Origin: Borrelia duttonii Ly
Lineage (GTDB): Bacteria > Spirochaetota > Spirochaetia > Borreliales > Borreliaceae
Assembly (NCBI RefSeq): GCF_000019685.1
Contig: NC_011229.1
Location: 682,001-746,000, forward strand
Reading direction: 5' to 3'
DNA length: 64,000 bases
Positions 1 through 9,236 of the stretch are shown here, in pieces. The translations under genes were made by a program, and so were the position numbers. Position 1 is the first letter of the stretch. Each line of letters opens with the position of its first letter. The notes under the pieces are model-generated. The model searched no databases and was not told the origin of the DNA. It was given only the letters and a program-made list of their open reading frames with translations.

Positions 1-2041
1 TGATGTGATTTATTATTTTGTTTATTATTTTAGGATTATTGATATCTGGATTTAGATATTGGCTTTGTGAGTAATAAAGATACAATTTTTGTGTTGCTGC
101 AAAAATTATTTTAATTAGGTTTGAAATATTTTCTTGTTCCAGATTTATATAATCATAGTATTCATTTAATAAATCCATATTATCAAAATAAATATTTGAG
201 TCTAATTCGTGAGTTCCTAAAAAATGAATTTCGGATTTTTGTAGATATTCAATTTTATCACAGCTTGCTACAAGTATACCTGTACTTTTATTATTTAATT
301 GATGTGTTTTTTGTGTTATGGTGTCTTCAAAGATTGCTTTAAATAGTGAAAAATCAACTTTTTTTTCTTTGATTTTTATTATGTAATCTTTATAAAGATT
401 TTCATTAGCATCTTTTGAAAAAGTTTTTAGGTGTTGTATTTTTGTACTTATATATGCATCAATTCTATTTTCGTCATCAAGCTTAATATATTTGTCTATA
501 AATATATCTATTATTTCTGCCCATTCATGTATTGTGTATTTTTGGTCTTTAAAATACATGATATCTTCATATAGGCTTCTTATTATGCTTATTAATTTTA
601 TTATTGATTCTGGATCTTGAAAGTTTGTATTTTCATTACAATTGTTGCATTCATATTTATCATTAAAGATTAAAGACATTAAAAATCTATTAAATCCATC
701 TTCCCATGAGTTTAAAAAATTTTGGTCATAGGATAATTTTTCTTTATGTGTCTTGTTCATGCCAAAATTTATATTCATAGCATCACTAAATTTGATTAGA
801 TATTCTAATTCATTTGTTGAAATATTAAATTTATTCATTACTTTTATGTTACTTAAAAATTCAATTATTTCTTTTCTGTTAAAATTACTAATAGTTCCTC
901 TATTTGAAATGAATAATTTCATTAATTGTTTTAATGCTATTATGCTTTTGCTCTTTAAGATATCTTGAGAATCTAGAATAGTAAAAGCAAGTTCGTATTT
1001 ACTTAAAAGTTCTTCGATATATGGTAAATACATGTCCATATCTTTTGCAAGATAGGTTATCACTATATCATTTATGTTAATATTGTTATTTTGTGTTGAA
1101 TGTAGGATGTTATTTATTAAAATTTCTACTTCTCGTTTTTTTGTTTTTGCTTGTATGATTTTAAAACTATCGTCCAAATTTGATAGAGGTGTATCTTTAA
1201 TAATATTATTTTTTAAACTTGATAAGAAGTTTATTTCGTTAAATGATTGAATATCAATTTCTTTTGTGAATTGTATGGTTGGTTGCAATTTGGTGATTTT
1301 TATTGGTATTAGTTCATTTATAAGATTAGAGTGAATTTGTGTTATGTCTTCGAGTACTAATTCATATATTGTAATGTTGAAAATTTGTTGCAGAGAGTGA
1401 AGAATTTTCCTGTCAATTTCTCTACTCTCTCCAATTATTATTATTCTTTTTGTTTCAATATCTTGTTTGATATTTGTTATTTCTTTTTCGATTTTTTCTT
1501 GTAAATCAAGAATATTGATTTGATTTACAAATAGTTTTTCAAATATTTCTTTTTGTATTGACTCATAGTAATGTTTATTTTTATCTTCAAATAAAAAGTT
1601 ATTTGATCTCCAAGTATCAATTAGATATGAAAATTTAGAGTAGTATTTGTGAAATAGGTTAATCATTTTTGATGCAAATGCATATCTGTTTTTTGTTGAT
1701 TGAAATTGTGAGGTGTTTTGTGTTTGATTATCTTTTAATATATAGTATAAAACTAATGTTTCTGTTTCTGTATAAAAAAGTAAAGTATTGTTTTCTAAAA
1801 ATTTTTTTATATTTGGATTTTCTATTGAAATATTATATATCGTTTTAATAGTGTTGTGTTTGATATTGAGATTATATGAAATCCCATTTATGGTTGCTAG
1901 ATATTTTTTGATTTCATCACTTAAAATGTTATTTTTGACAAGGATAATAGTTTCTTTTTTAAATAAATTGTCATTTCGAATTAGCTCGTTAACTTTATTG
2001 TAAATATTGCTTATTTTGTTTGTTTTATATATCTTGTACAT
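1..2041 (-). CDS. recC: RecC subunit of exodeoxyribonuclease V, 5' part only
   Basis: Translating the minus strand from the ATG at 2041 gives an open frame at every segment checked up to the window edge: codons 1 to about 160, the stretch around 1080-960, and the last 20 codons. About 680 codons are inside; the C-terminus lies beyond position 1. The N-terminus begins MYKIYKTNKISNIY. Near residues 320-335 is the RecC-type segment DIVITYLAKDMDMYLPYIEE, matching the place in the family where the inactive helicase domain describes a planned set of strands. RecC works with RecB and RecD in double-strand break processing; recB and recD would be expected further along the minus strand, outside this window. 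The start lies inside the end of pncB (31-base overlap), suggesting translational coupling. Identification rests on family resemblance and neighbourhood. Confidence 0.78.
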   Translation of the reverse strand, partial: MYKIYKTNKISNIYNKVNELIRNDNLFKKETIILVKNNILSDEIKKYLATINGISYNLNIKHNTIKTIYNISIENPNIKKFLENNTLLFYTETETLVLYYILKDNQTQNTSQFQSTKNRYAFASKMINLFHKYYSKFSYLIDTWRSNNFLFEDKNKHYYESIQKEIFEKLFVNQINILDLQEKIEKEITNIKQDIETKRIIIIGESREIDRKILHSLQQIFNITIYELVLEDITQIHSNLINELIPIKITKLQPTIQFTKEIDIQSFNEINFLSSLKNNIIKDTPLSNLDDSFKIIQAKTKKREVEILINNILHSTQNNNININDIVITYLAKDMDMYLPYIEELLSKYELAFTILDSQDILKSKSIIALKQLMKLFISNRGTISNFNRKEIIEFLSNIKVMNKFNISTNELEYLIKFSDAMNINFGMNKTHKEKLSYDQNFLNSWEDGFNRFLMSLIFNDKYECNNCNENTNFQDPESIIKLISIIRSLYEDIMYFKDQKYTIHEWAEIIDIFIDKYIKLDDENRIDAYISTKIQHLKTFSKDANENLYKDYIIKIKEKKVDFSLFKAIFEDTITQKTHQLNNKSTGILVASCDKIEYLQKSEIHFLGTHELDSNIYFDNMDLLNEYYDYINLEQENISNLIKIIFAATQKLYLYYSQSQYLNPDINNPKIINKIINHI

Positions 2042-3486
2042 GGAATTATATTATTTGCTTTAGCAAGTGTGTTTTTTAGATTTTTTAATTTTTCAGTAAT
2101 ACTTACTTTGTATATATGTGGGTTTATGAGTCTTTTATAGGTATGATCAATTTTTTTAAGATCATTTTGAACATTTACCCTTATATTTTCTAATTTTAAT
2201 TCGTCGGGTTGGAGGATATTGCCGTTTTCAAAAATTGTATGTATTAAAAATTCGAAACTATCGTAAGTTTTTATTTCTTTAAAAGTATTATCTTGTGTAG
2301 GATGAAAGATTGTAAATTGTTTTTTTAAATTTAAAATTTTTTTTATTTCTTCTTCTTCTTCTTTTAAAAAAATTAGGTCAAAAATCATTTGGTTGTTTGA
2401 ATATATTCTAACAACTCCTTTTTGAGAAGGTAGTGTTGCTTTATCAATGTTATTTGATATTTTCATTTTGGGGATAAATTTGCCATTTTGTTGAATAGAT
2501 ATCATTTTATATACTCCCGAAAGATTAGATTCTCCTTTTGCTGTAACCAAATTTGTTCCAACTCCCCAACAGTCAATGGGAGCATGAATTGAATTTAGAT
2601 ACATAATAATTTCTTCGTCAAGTTCATTTGATATTATAATCTTTACATCAAATAGTTCATTTTCATTAAGTTTTCTTCTAACTTCTTTGCTTAAATATTC
2701 AAGATCCCCACTGTCAATTCTAACAGAAAAATTTTTTTTCCCTTGATTTTGTAATTGTTTAAAAATTTTTATTGCGTTCTTAAGTCCGCTTTTTAGAGTG
2801 TCATAGGTATCAATTAATAAATTGACATTATTTGGATATGTTTTTGCATATTCCCAAAAAGCTTCTTCTTCGTTTGGGAAACTCATTACCCAACTATGAG
2901 CCATTGTGCCAATTATAGGAATATTATATTTATATCCTGCAAGCACATTACTTGTAAAATTAGCACCTCCTATATAAGCAGCTTTGCTTGCTGAGAGTGC
3001 GCCATTAATTCCTTGTGCTCTTCTAAGTCCAAGTTCTGCTAGATTTTTAGCACCAGCTTCTTTAATTCTTGCTGTTTTTGTTGCAATTAAGCTTTCAAAG
3101 TTTATTGTGTTTAATACTAGTCCTTCTATTAGTAAAAGTTCAATTAAGTTTCCTTCAATGATTAGTATGGGTTCATGAGGAAAAACAATTCTCCCTTCTG
3201 CAATTGAATTTATTTTTATATTTAATTTAAATGTTTTTAGATATTCTAAGAATTTTTTATCAAAATAGTTAAGGCTTTCTAGGTATTCAATCTCTTCTTT
3301 GTTAAAGTGTAATTCTTTTAAAATATTAATTAGTGTGTGGATTCCTGATAGAATTATATATCCATTATTAAATGGTGTTTTTCTGAAAAACATTTCAAAT
3401 TTTGCTTTTGGATTGATATTTTTTGTAAAGTAAGCATTCATCATTGATAGTTCATAAAAGTCTGTAAAGAGTGATAAATTATTCAT
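2011..3486 (-). CDS. pncB: Nicotinate phosphoribosyltransferase
   Basis: A 491-residue protein of the NAPRTase family, which makes nicotinate mononucleotide from nicotinate and PRPP in the Preiss-Handler NAD salvage route. The N-terminus LFTDFYELSMMNAYF is the usual family opening. Around residues 195-215 is the segment GTMAHSWVMSFPNEEEAFW, where the active-site His of the family lies, followed by LIDTYDTLKSG and later RIDSGDL, all typical. Length fits the bacterial long form. The gene overlaps recC at its 3' end and is transcribed divergently from zwf with a 170-base spacer. A TATAAT-like hexamer lies only about 8 bases before the ATG on the minus strand, too close for a normal leader. The organism is not known to make NAD de novo, so import and salvage of nicotinate is the likely need. 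Confidence 0.9.
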   Translation of the reverse strand: MNNLSLFTDFYELSMMNAYFTKNINPKAKFEMFFRKTPFNNGYIILSGIHTLINILKELHFNKEEIEYLESLNYFDKKFLEYLKTFKLNIKINSIAEGRIVFPHEPILIIEGNLIELLLIEGLVLNTINFESLIATKTARIKEAGAKNLAELGLRRAQGINGALSASKAAYIGGANFTSNVLAGYKYNIPIIGTMAHSWVMSFPNEEEAFWEYAKTYPNNVNLLIDTYDTLKSGLKNAIKIFKQLQNQGKKNFSVRIDSGDLEYLSKEVRRKLNENELFDVKIIISNELDEEIIMYLNSIHAPIDCWGVGTNLVTAKGESNLSGVYKMISIQQNGKFIPKMKISNNIDKATLPSQKGVVRIYSNNQMIFDLIFLKEEEEEIKKILNLKKQFTIFHPTQDNTFKEIKTYDSFEFLIHTIFENGNILQPDELKLENIRVNVQNDLKKIDHTYKRLINPHIYKVSITEKLKNLKNTLAKANNIIPCTRYIKQTK

Positions 3487-3656
3487 TGTTTTACATTATA
3501 CACCAAGAGATATTTGATTTGTGTGTTTTATACTGTCTATTTTAATCAACTTTTTGGTTGGATTAAAAGTAAATAAACTATTAGTATCTAAAATGGGATT
3601 ATTTAAATGGTTTTTAATATAGCAATAATAGTATAATTACTTGTTGGAGCTGTTTT

Positions 3657-5090
3657 ATGAGTGGAAAGAATGTATCTAATTTTGATGTTGTAATTTTTGG
3701 TGTTACTGGTAATTTGGCTAGAAAAAAACTTATTCCTTCGCTTTTTAATTTGTATAAAGATGGTTATATTAGTAATTTTAGAATTATTGGATTTGCACGA
3801 AAAAATTTTACCGATGAAGAACTTAAAAATTATATTAAGGACGCTTTGTGGCAAGAAGAGTTTACTGCTTTGGTTGATAATTTTTTACAATTTGTTATTT
3901 ATTTATCAGGAGATTTTAGAGATAAAAATGCTTATTTGAAATTATTATCTCTTTTGAGTAATAGAGAGAAAATATATTATCTTGCGACATCTCCTGAATT
4001 TTATGAATCAATAATTGAAAATTTAAAGTTGTATTTATGTGATGATACTTCATATTTATCTAAGATTATTCTTGAGAAACCTTTTGGCAGTGATCTTGAT
4101 ACTGCTAGGTTTTTAAATTCTCTTCTCTATTCTGTATTTAAAGAAGAGCAAATCTATAGAATAGATCATTATTTAGGGAAAGAAACAGTTCAGAATATTT
4201 TTACATTTAGATTTGGGAATTCTATTTTTGAGAATATTTGGAATAATCGTTATGTAGATTTTGTTCAAATTACAGTAGCAGAAGAAATTGGTATTGATGG
4301 TAGGGCTGAATATTATGATTCTGTTGGAGCATTAAGGGATATGGTTCAAAATCATATTTTGCAGCTCTTAAGTCTTATTGCTATGGAACCTCCTATTGGG
4401 TTTAATGCTGATTTTATTCATGATGAAAAGGTTAAAGTTTTGAAAAGTTTAAGAAAGTTTAATCAAGATACTATGAAAGATAATATTATTAAAGGTCAAT
4501 ATGTGTGTTCTAAAGTACAAGGTGTTTCTAGAAAGGGATATAGGAAAGAAGCTAATTTTTTGTGTAATTCAGATACGGAAACCTATTTGGCTATGAAATT
4601 ATTTATTGATAATTGGCGTTGGTCTGGTGTTCCTTTTTATATTAGAACAGGAAAAGCACTTGTTAGGAAATTTTCAGAGATATATATTCAGTTTAAAAAG
4701 CCTAATTTTACTATTTTTAATACTGGACTATCTAATCTTGCAAATGCTTTGGTTTTTAGAATACAACCGAGAGATGGAATTGAAATTAAATTTAATACTA
4801 AAAAACCAGGTTATAATTATGAAATTCAAGAAGCTAATATGGAATTTTCTTATCATGCTTCATTTAATAAATTTTTTGGTGAGTCTTATGAGAGATTACT
4901 TTTTGATGCCTTTTTAGGTGATAGAACTTTGTACGCTCGTAATGATGAGATTGATAGTTCTTGGGAATTTGTGTCAGATATTCTTGATAAATGGGGAAAT
5001 ATAGAGAATATGGATTATTTTTATGGATCTGAAGGACCAATTGAAGCCAATTTGATATTGGAAAAGGATCATTTTTGGCGCAAAATGTAA
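3657..5090 (+). CDS. zwf: Glucose-6-phosphate 1-dehydrogenase
   Basis: A 477-residue cytosolic enzyme oxidising glucose 6-phosphate to 6-phosphogluconolactone with NADP, the entry to the oxidative pentose-phosphate pathway. The Rossmann motif FGVTGNLARKKL is at about residues 14-25. The catalytic signature RIDHYLGKE is at about 168-176, with the active-site His at 171. Also family-typical are EKPFGSD (about 140), FVQITVAEEIGIDGRAEYYD and GVPFYIRTGKAL. Length is normal. The start ATG follows the ribosome-binding-like TTGGAG. A TATAAT hexamer sits at 3632-3637, about 20 bases upstream, a plausible -10 although no good -35 was found. The next 921 bases hold no intact gene. RpiA of the same pathway is encoded at 26341-27027. 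Confidence 0.95.
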   Translation: MSGKNVSNFDVVIFGVTGNLARKKLIPSLFNLYKDGYISNFRIIGFARKNFTDEELKNYIKDALWQEEFTALVDNFLQFVIYLSGDFRDKNAYLKLLSLLSNREKIYYLATSPEFYESIIENLKLYLCDDTSYLSKIILEKPFGSDLDTARFLNSLLYSVFKEEQIYRIDHYLGKETVQNIFTFRFGNSIFENIWNNRYVDFVQITVAEEIGIDGRAEYYDSVGALRDMVQNHILQLLSLIAMEPPIGFNADFIHDEKVKVLKSLRKFNQDTMKDNIIKGQYVCSKVQGVSRKGYRKEANFLCNSDTETYLAMKLFIDNWRWSGVPFYIRTGKALVRKFSEIYIQFKKPNFTIFNTGLSNLANALVFRIQPRDGIEIKFNTKKPGYNYEIQEANMEFSYHASFNKFFGESYERLLFDAFLGDRTLYARNDEIDSSWEFVSDILDKWGNIENMDYFYGSEGPIEANLILEKDHFWRKM

Positions 5091-6011
5091 TTATATATGG
5101 TATTTAATCTTATGTAAAGTAATAATTTTATATAAATTTAATTTATTCTCTTTTTTGCATTAATTTTTAGATTTAATATGAATTTTTCAATTAAAGCCCA
5201 TTAATATTTTGTTTTATGCTATAATATTAGAAATATATATCTAGAGTTTATTATTTGGTTTTAGGATTTGATTAGGGTTTATTGATTATGAAGTTAAGTG
5301 TAGTTTTGTTAAATTTTGATTCTTTATCAAAATGGGTATTATTGTAATTCTTTAATATTTTTAATCTTAAGGTATATGTTAATTTCATATGAATTGTTTT
5401 TATTCATGTTTGAATTATTTGTTTTACTTTTTCTTGGATGGGAGATATTGCAGGGAAATATTTATAGATATATTGAAATTTGGTATAGATTTGTGATCCT
5501 TTATATCTTATGCAAGCTTATGCAAATTAGCTAGAGGAAACGTTGTAAGTCTGAGTTATGATCTAGATGTTATTGAAGAGCACACTTTTATTATGATGAA
5601 TAAATAAATGGTTAGAGTAAATTGTTAAGAGTGAGGATGGGATGGTGACTTGACAAGGTTTGTATAATGATCATTTTGTTTTGTTATAGTGAGATAATAT
5701 TTTCTTATTTGTTAACATGTTTGTAGTAAGAAGACAAGGTGATATTTATTGATAATATTTCTTATTGATATGAGTTATTCTTTCTAAGAAGTGTTTATTT
5801 GCATTTTACAGGTCTCAAATTTTTATTAGGTAATTATAGTTTTTATTTATTAATTGTTTTTATGATTTTACTTATAGTTTATTTTGAGATAAATAAAGAT
5901 ATTTTTTGATTTTTTATGAAAAATTAAATTTATTGAGATTTCTTAAAATTAAAAAAGAAAGAGATCTAAATAGTAATTTACATCAATTTGTGGATTATAT
6001 AGGGGGTTAAA
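5091..6011. other. Long intergenic gap without an intact gene
   Basis: These 921 bases separate zwf from nhaC, in a window where most spacers are under 150 bases. All frames are broken by frequent stops. A TATAAT hexamer at 5220-5225 could be a fossil or active promoter. From 5389 to 5607 there is coding-like sequence (listed separately as a remnant). From about 5610 to 5990 I see only AT-rich sequence with no frame, no strong hairpin and no tRNA. A TTGACA at 5650 and a TATAAT at 5663 are only 7 bases apart, so they do not make a promoter. The ribosome-binding site of nhaC, AGGGGG, lies at about 6001-6006. Confidence 0.6.
5389..5607 (+). pseudogene. Degraded coding remnant, possibly a lost second nhaC
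   Basis: Reading from the ATG at 5389 gives 35 codons, a TGA at 5494, then 36 codons in the same frame to a TAA at 5605-5607. The second part contains SYASLCKLARGNVVSLSYD. In another frame of the same stretch, around 5410-5465, the sequence FELFVLLFLGWEILQGNI resembles the intact downstream NhaC segment VDVFLVLFFGILIAGFIG. The SYAS..KLARG..VS segment weakly resembles NhaC PYGMHMISVMNIAKGAIS. The two resemblances are in the right order but much closer together than in the intact gene, as expected after deletions. From memory B. burgdorferi has two tandem nhaC genes here. The resemblance is weak, and the stretch could be a remnant of something else. Confidence 0.35.
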
Positions 6012-7337
6012 ATGAACACAGATAGTCATATAAAACCAAACTTTTTTGGGCTTGTTCCTTTTCTTGTTTTTATTGTTGTATATGTAGGAACAGGAATAGT
6101 TTTAGAGATTCAAGGTGTAGAGATGGCTTTTTATCAAATGCCACCAATAATTGCTATGTTATTAGCTGTTGTCACGGCATTTCTTTTATTTAAAGGTTCA
6201 TTTATAGATAAATTGAATGAATTTGTTGAAGGGTGTGCACAGAATGATATTATATTTATATCTTTTATATTTATGATTTCAGGTGCTTTTTCTGCTGTTT
6301 GTAAAGAAATAGGTAGCGTTGAAACTGTGGCAAATATTGGTCTTAAATATATACCTGCCAATTTATTAGTGGCTGGAATATTTTTAATATGTCTTTTCCT
6401 CTCTACGGCAACTGGTAGTTTTCTTGGAACTGTTGTTGCTATTACCCCAATTGGATTTGAGATAGCGGATAAGAGCGGCATTCCATTGCCAGTGGTTGCA
6501 GGAGCTGTTCTTGGAGGTGGTGCTTTTGGTGATAGTATGTCTTTAATATCAGATACAACTATTATTGCAAGTCGTACCCAGGGAGTCAAAATTATAGATG
6601 TTTTTAGAAATGGTGCTTTTTTTACATTTCCTGCATCTATTTTATCAACCGTAGCATTTGCTATTTTAGGTTCTTATATGAGTGGTATTGGTGCTGAGTT
6701 TGAACTTGGTGATATAAATTATTTTAAAGTAATTCCTTATCTTTTTGTTATGATTTTTGCATTCTTAGGAGTAGATGTTTTTTTAGTTTTATTTTTTGGA
6801 ATATTGATTGCTGGATTTATTGGCATTGTTAATGGTGATTTAACTTTGCTTTTAATGGCTCAAAAGATTAATGAAGGACTTTTGGATTTAAGTGAGATGC
6901 TTATTATTGTTATTTTTACAGGTGGAATTTCTTATATGACTATTAATCATGGAGGTTTTGAGTGGATTTTAACCAAATTAAAATATTTAGCTAGATGTAG
7001 AAGAAGTGCTGAATTTACAATTACTTTTTTAATAATTATGGTAACAGGATTTTTATCAAATAGTGGTCTTGCAATTTTAGTTAATGGGACTGTTACTAAG
7101 GGAATATCTGAGGCCAATTCTGTTTGCCCTAAACGTTGTGCAGCATTGCTTTCAATTTCTTCTTGTGCTTTAATTGGTGCGTTGCCATATGGAATGCATA
7201 TGATAAGTGTTATGAATATTGCAAAGGGAGCCATATCTCCACTTGATATTATGCCATTTTTGTTTTATCAGGTTTTTTTAGGTATTATTATTATTTTTTC
7301 TATAGCCTTTTTTAAATTGAAAAAAATCAGTTTTTAA
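6012..7337 (+). CDS. nhaC: NhaC-family Na+/H+ antiporter
   Basis: A 441-residue polytopic inner-membrane protein with about 11-12 hydrophobic segments. It matches the NhaC/ion transporter superfamily, which exchanges Na+ for H+ (in some members malate/lactate with Na+). Family-like features are the Gly-rich AGAVLGGGAFGDSMSLISDT near residues 162-181, with the DS and SDT polar residues inside a membrane region, and the C-terminal NGTVTKG and ALPYGMHM. The start ATG follows AGGGGG by five bases, a strong ribosome-binding site. It converges with potD and shares the hairpin terminator at 7344-7366. Substrate cannot be settled from sequence alone. The upstream gap may hold a decayed paralogue. Confidence 0.85.
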   Translation: MNTDSHIKPNFFGLVPFLVFIVVYVGTGIVLEIQGVEMAFYQMPPIIAMLLAVVTAFLLFKGSFIDKLNEFVEGCAQNDIIFISFIFMISGAFSAVCKEIGSVETVANIGLKYIPANLLVAGIFLICLFLSTATGSFLGTVVAITPIGFEIADKSGIPLPVVAGAVLGGGAFGDSMSLISDTTIIASRTQGVKIIDVFRNGAFFTFPASILSTVAFAILGSYMSGIGAEFELGDINYFKVIPYLFVMIFAFLGVDVFLVLFFGILIAGFIGIVNGDLTLLLMAQKINEGLLDLSEMLIIVIFTGGISYMTINHGGFEWILTKLKYLARCRRSAEFTITFLIIMVTGFLSNSGLAILVNGTVTKGISEANSVCPKRCAALLSISSCALIGALPYGMHMISVMNIAKGAISPLDIMPFLFYQVFLGIIIIFSIAFFKLKKISF

Positions 7338-7343
7338 ATGTAA

Positions 7344-7366
7344 TAGGCACTTTTTTAAAGTGCCTA
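7344..7366. terminator. Convergent hairpin between nhaC and potD
   Basis: A perfect 10-base-pair inverted repeat, TAGGCACTTT and AAAGTGCCTA, with a 3-base loop. It starts 7 bases after the nhaC stop and ends 2 bases before the potD stop. There is no long T run on either side, but its placement between two converging genes suits a shared, bidirectional terminator or 3'-end stabiliser. Confidence 0.75.
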
Positions 7367-7368
7367 TG

Positions 7369-8424
7369 TTAAGATGATATTTCTACATATATTCTCATTT
7401 GTTCTTCTTTCACTTTTTTAGATATTCTTTTAAATACTTCATGTTTTGAAAAATTTTTTGGAACAAATCTATCATCCAAATATAGCTTCATTTCAGGTTT
7501 ATTTGTTGCTTCTGATTTTAGTCTTTTAAGAACATTTTTATTTGGAGAATTATATTTTGTTTCTTCAAAGTTAGCATAAGATGCTTCGTTTTCATAAAGA
7601 AAATTTATGAATTTATAAGCAAGCTCTTTGTTGGGTGCGTCTGATGGAATTGCAAGGACATCAAACCAAAGATTTGTACTATTAGGTGTGTAAAAATCTA
7701 AATTTGGATCTTTAAGCATAGCATCTATGGCTTCTCCGCCCCATGTTAGTTGAATAGATGCTTCACCGTTTAGCATTAGTGATTTTGCAGCAATATCTGA
7801 GAAATAGCCTACTACTAAGGAGACTTGGTTTTTTAGTAGTTTTTCAGCTTCTTTTATGATAGGTATGCTGTGCTCATTTAATGAATAACCAAGTTTTTTA
7901 AGTGCAACCCCGATATTTTCTTTTGGAGAATCTAACATTGCAATTTCTTTTTTATATTTTTCATTAAATAATATATCAAATTCATTCATATCATTTATAT
8001 CAATTTTATTTTTATGATAAAGTATTCCTAGTACTCCCCAAAAAATAGGCACGGAATAAAGGTTTCCAGGGTCATATTCTAGGTTTTTTAATTCATCTAG
8101 TATATTTTTTTTTACATTTGGTAGTTTTGAATGATCTAAAAGTTCAATTTTGTTTTCATCTTTTAAATCGCCAATAAGATATTCTGATGGAACTATGATG
8201 TCATAATAATTTTTTGTGTTATTAAATTTTGCCATCATTTCTTCCGTATTGTTGAAACAGTCATAATTTATTTTTACATTATGTTCTTTTTCAAATTGAG
8301 CTAATAAATTTTCATCAATATATTCTGCCCAGTTAAGGATATTCAGAACATTTTGTTTTTTTTGTGAGGAACAAGACACAATAATTAAAATTATTATAAG
8401 TATTAAAACTTTTTTCAAAATCAA
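7369..8424 (-). CDS. potD: Spermidine/putrescine-binding lipoprotein PotD
   Basis: A 351-residue substrate-binding protein for the polyamine ABC importer encoded by the three genes just upstream on the minus strand. The N-terminus has a short lysine start, a hydrophobic stretch and the lipobox IVSC at residues 15-18, so it is predicted to be lipid-anchored in the periplasm. The mature start contains LNILNWAEYIDENL, the classic opening of PotD/PotF proteins. Later IPSDAPNKELAYKFINFLY matches the family C-terminal lobe, and WGGEAIDAM near residue 230 lies in the ligand cleft region. It is last in the potABCD operon, 11 bases after potC. The precise polyamine preference cannot be read from the sequence. 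Confidence 0.93.
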   Translation of the reverse strand: MILKKVLILIIILIIVSCSSQKKQNVLNILNWAEYIDENLLAQFEKEHNVKINYDCFNNTEEMMAKFNNTKNYYDIIVPSEYLIGDLKDENKIELLDHSKLPNVKKNILDELKNLEYDPGNLYSVPIFWGVLGILYHKNKIDINDMNEFDILFNEKYKKEIAMLDSPKENIGVALKKLGYSLNEHSIPIIKEAEKLLKNQVSLVVGYFSDIAAKSLMLNGEASIQLTWGGEAIDAMLKDPNLDFYTPNSTNLWFDVLAIPSDAPNKELAYKFINFLYENEASYANFEETKYNSPNKNVLKRLKSEATNKPEMKLYLDDRFVPKNFSKHEVFKRISKKVKEEQMRIYVEISS

Positions 8425-8435
8425 ACTCCTTTTAA

Positions 8436-9227
8436 TTAAATTTCTGTATCTACCGTTAATTTTTTAATTCCTACGCATTTATTGATAATGAATAAAAGAC
8501 TAAGTATTACGAAAAATAGTATGGAGGAAATGGCATTAATTATGGGTTTGATTCCTCTTTTAGTTAAAGAATTTATTAATATTGATAAATTATTAAATCC
8601 TTGCCCTGTTGTAAAAAATGATATTAAAAAATCATCAACTGATAACGTAAATGCAATAAGTCCCCCTGTTGCTATACTTCCAAGTATTTCTGGGAGTATT
8701 ATGTTTGTAAAAATTTGGGTTTCTGATGCTCCTAAGTCACGAGCTGCATCAATGATATTGTCTGAGAGAGAATATAGCTTGGGTAGAATTATTATTATTA
8801 TATAAGGTGTTGAAAAGATTATATGTGACATTAACATTGTAGAAAATCCTAGTTGTATTTTAATTAAAGAATAAAATGTCATTAAACTAATTCCTGTTAC
8901 AATGTCAGGATTAATTATTGGTATTTTATTTATTGATAGGAGTATAGTTTTTATTTTTTTATTTTTTATTTTATAGATACTGTAGGCTCCTAAAATTCCA
9001 ATTATAATAGAAATGAAAGATGATATTATTGCTACCAGCAAGGTATTATATATAACAATTTTTATTTGTTTTGATGCAAATACTTCTTTGTACCATTTTA
9101 AGCTAAATCCTTCAAAAAAAAATCCATTGTCTCCTGCGTTGAAAGAATAAATTATTAAAATTATTATGGGAGCATAAATAAAGCTAAGTGTCAAAAATAA
9201 AAAAGTATTTTTAAATATTTTAAGCAT
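8436..9227 (-). CDS. potC: Polyamine ABC transporter permease PotC
   Basis: A 263-residue inner-membrane permease with six predicted helices. The first is FLFLTLSFIYAPIIILIIYSF. The cytoplasmic coupling loop EAA motif reads IIDAARDLGASETQIFTNIILP at about residues 157-178 and contacts the PotA ATPase. The segment SVDDFLISFFTTG after it is characteristic of PotC. It lies between potB and potD, 9 bases after potB, in the same minus-strand operon. Together with PotB it would form the membrane channel for spermidine/putrescine uptake. Length and order match the potABCD arrangement known from other bacteria. Confidence 0.93.
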   Translation of the reverse strand: MLKIFKNTFLFLTLSFIYAPIIILIIYSFNAGDNGFFFEGFSLKWYKEVFASKQIKIVIYNTLLVAIISSFISIIIGILGAYSIYKIKNKKIKTILLSINKIPIINPDIVTGISLMTFYSLIKIQLGFSTMLMSHIIFSTPYIIIIILPKLYSLSDNIIDAARDLGASETQIFTNIILPEILGSIATGGLIAFTLSVDDFLISFFTTGQGFNNLSILINSLTKRGIKPIINAISSILFFVILSLLFIINKCVGIKKLTVDTEI

Positions 9228-9236
9228 GTTAATACC

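Noticed and set aside
3495..3500. TATAAT on the minus strand just before pncB
   Set aside because: Only about 8 bases from the start codon and no -35; a leaderless transcript is possible but not supported.
5316..5534. 72-codon open frame in the gap
   Set aside because: Hydrophobic, with no good ribosome-binding site and another frame showing coding-like sequence over the same bases. Treated as part of the decayed stretch, not a gene.
5650..5668. TTGACA and TATAAT close together in the zwf-nhaC gap
   Set aside because: The spacer is only 7 bases, far from the 16-18 needed, so it is not a promoter.
6134..6589. 151-codon open frame on the minus strand inside nhaC
   Set aside because: It is the antisense shadow of a strongly conserved membrane protein with no ribosome-binding site.
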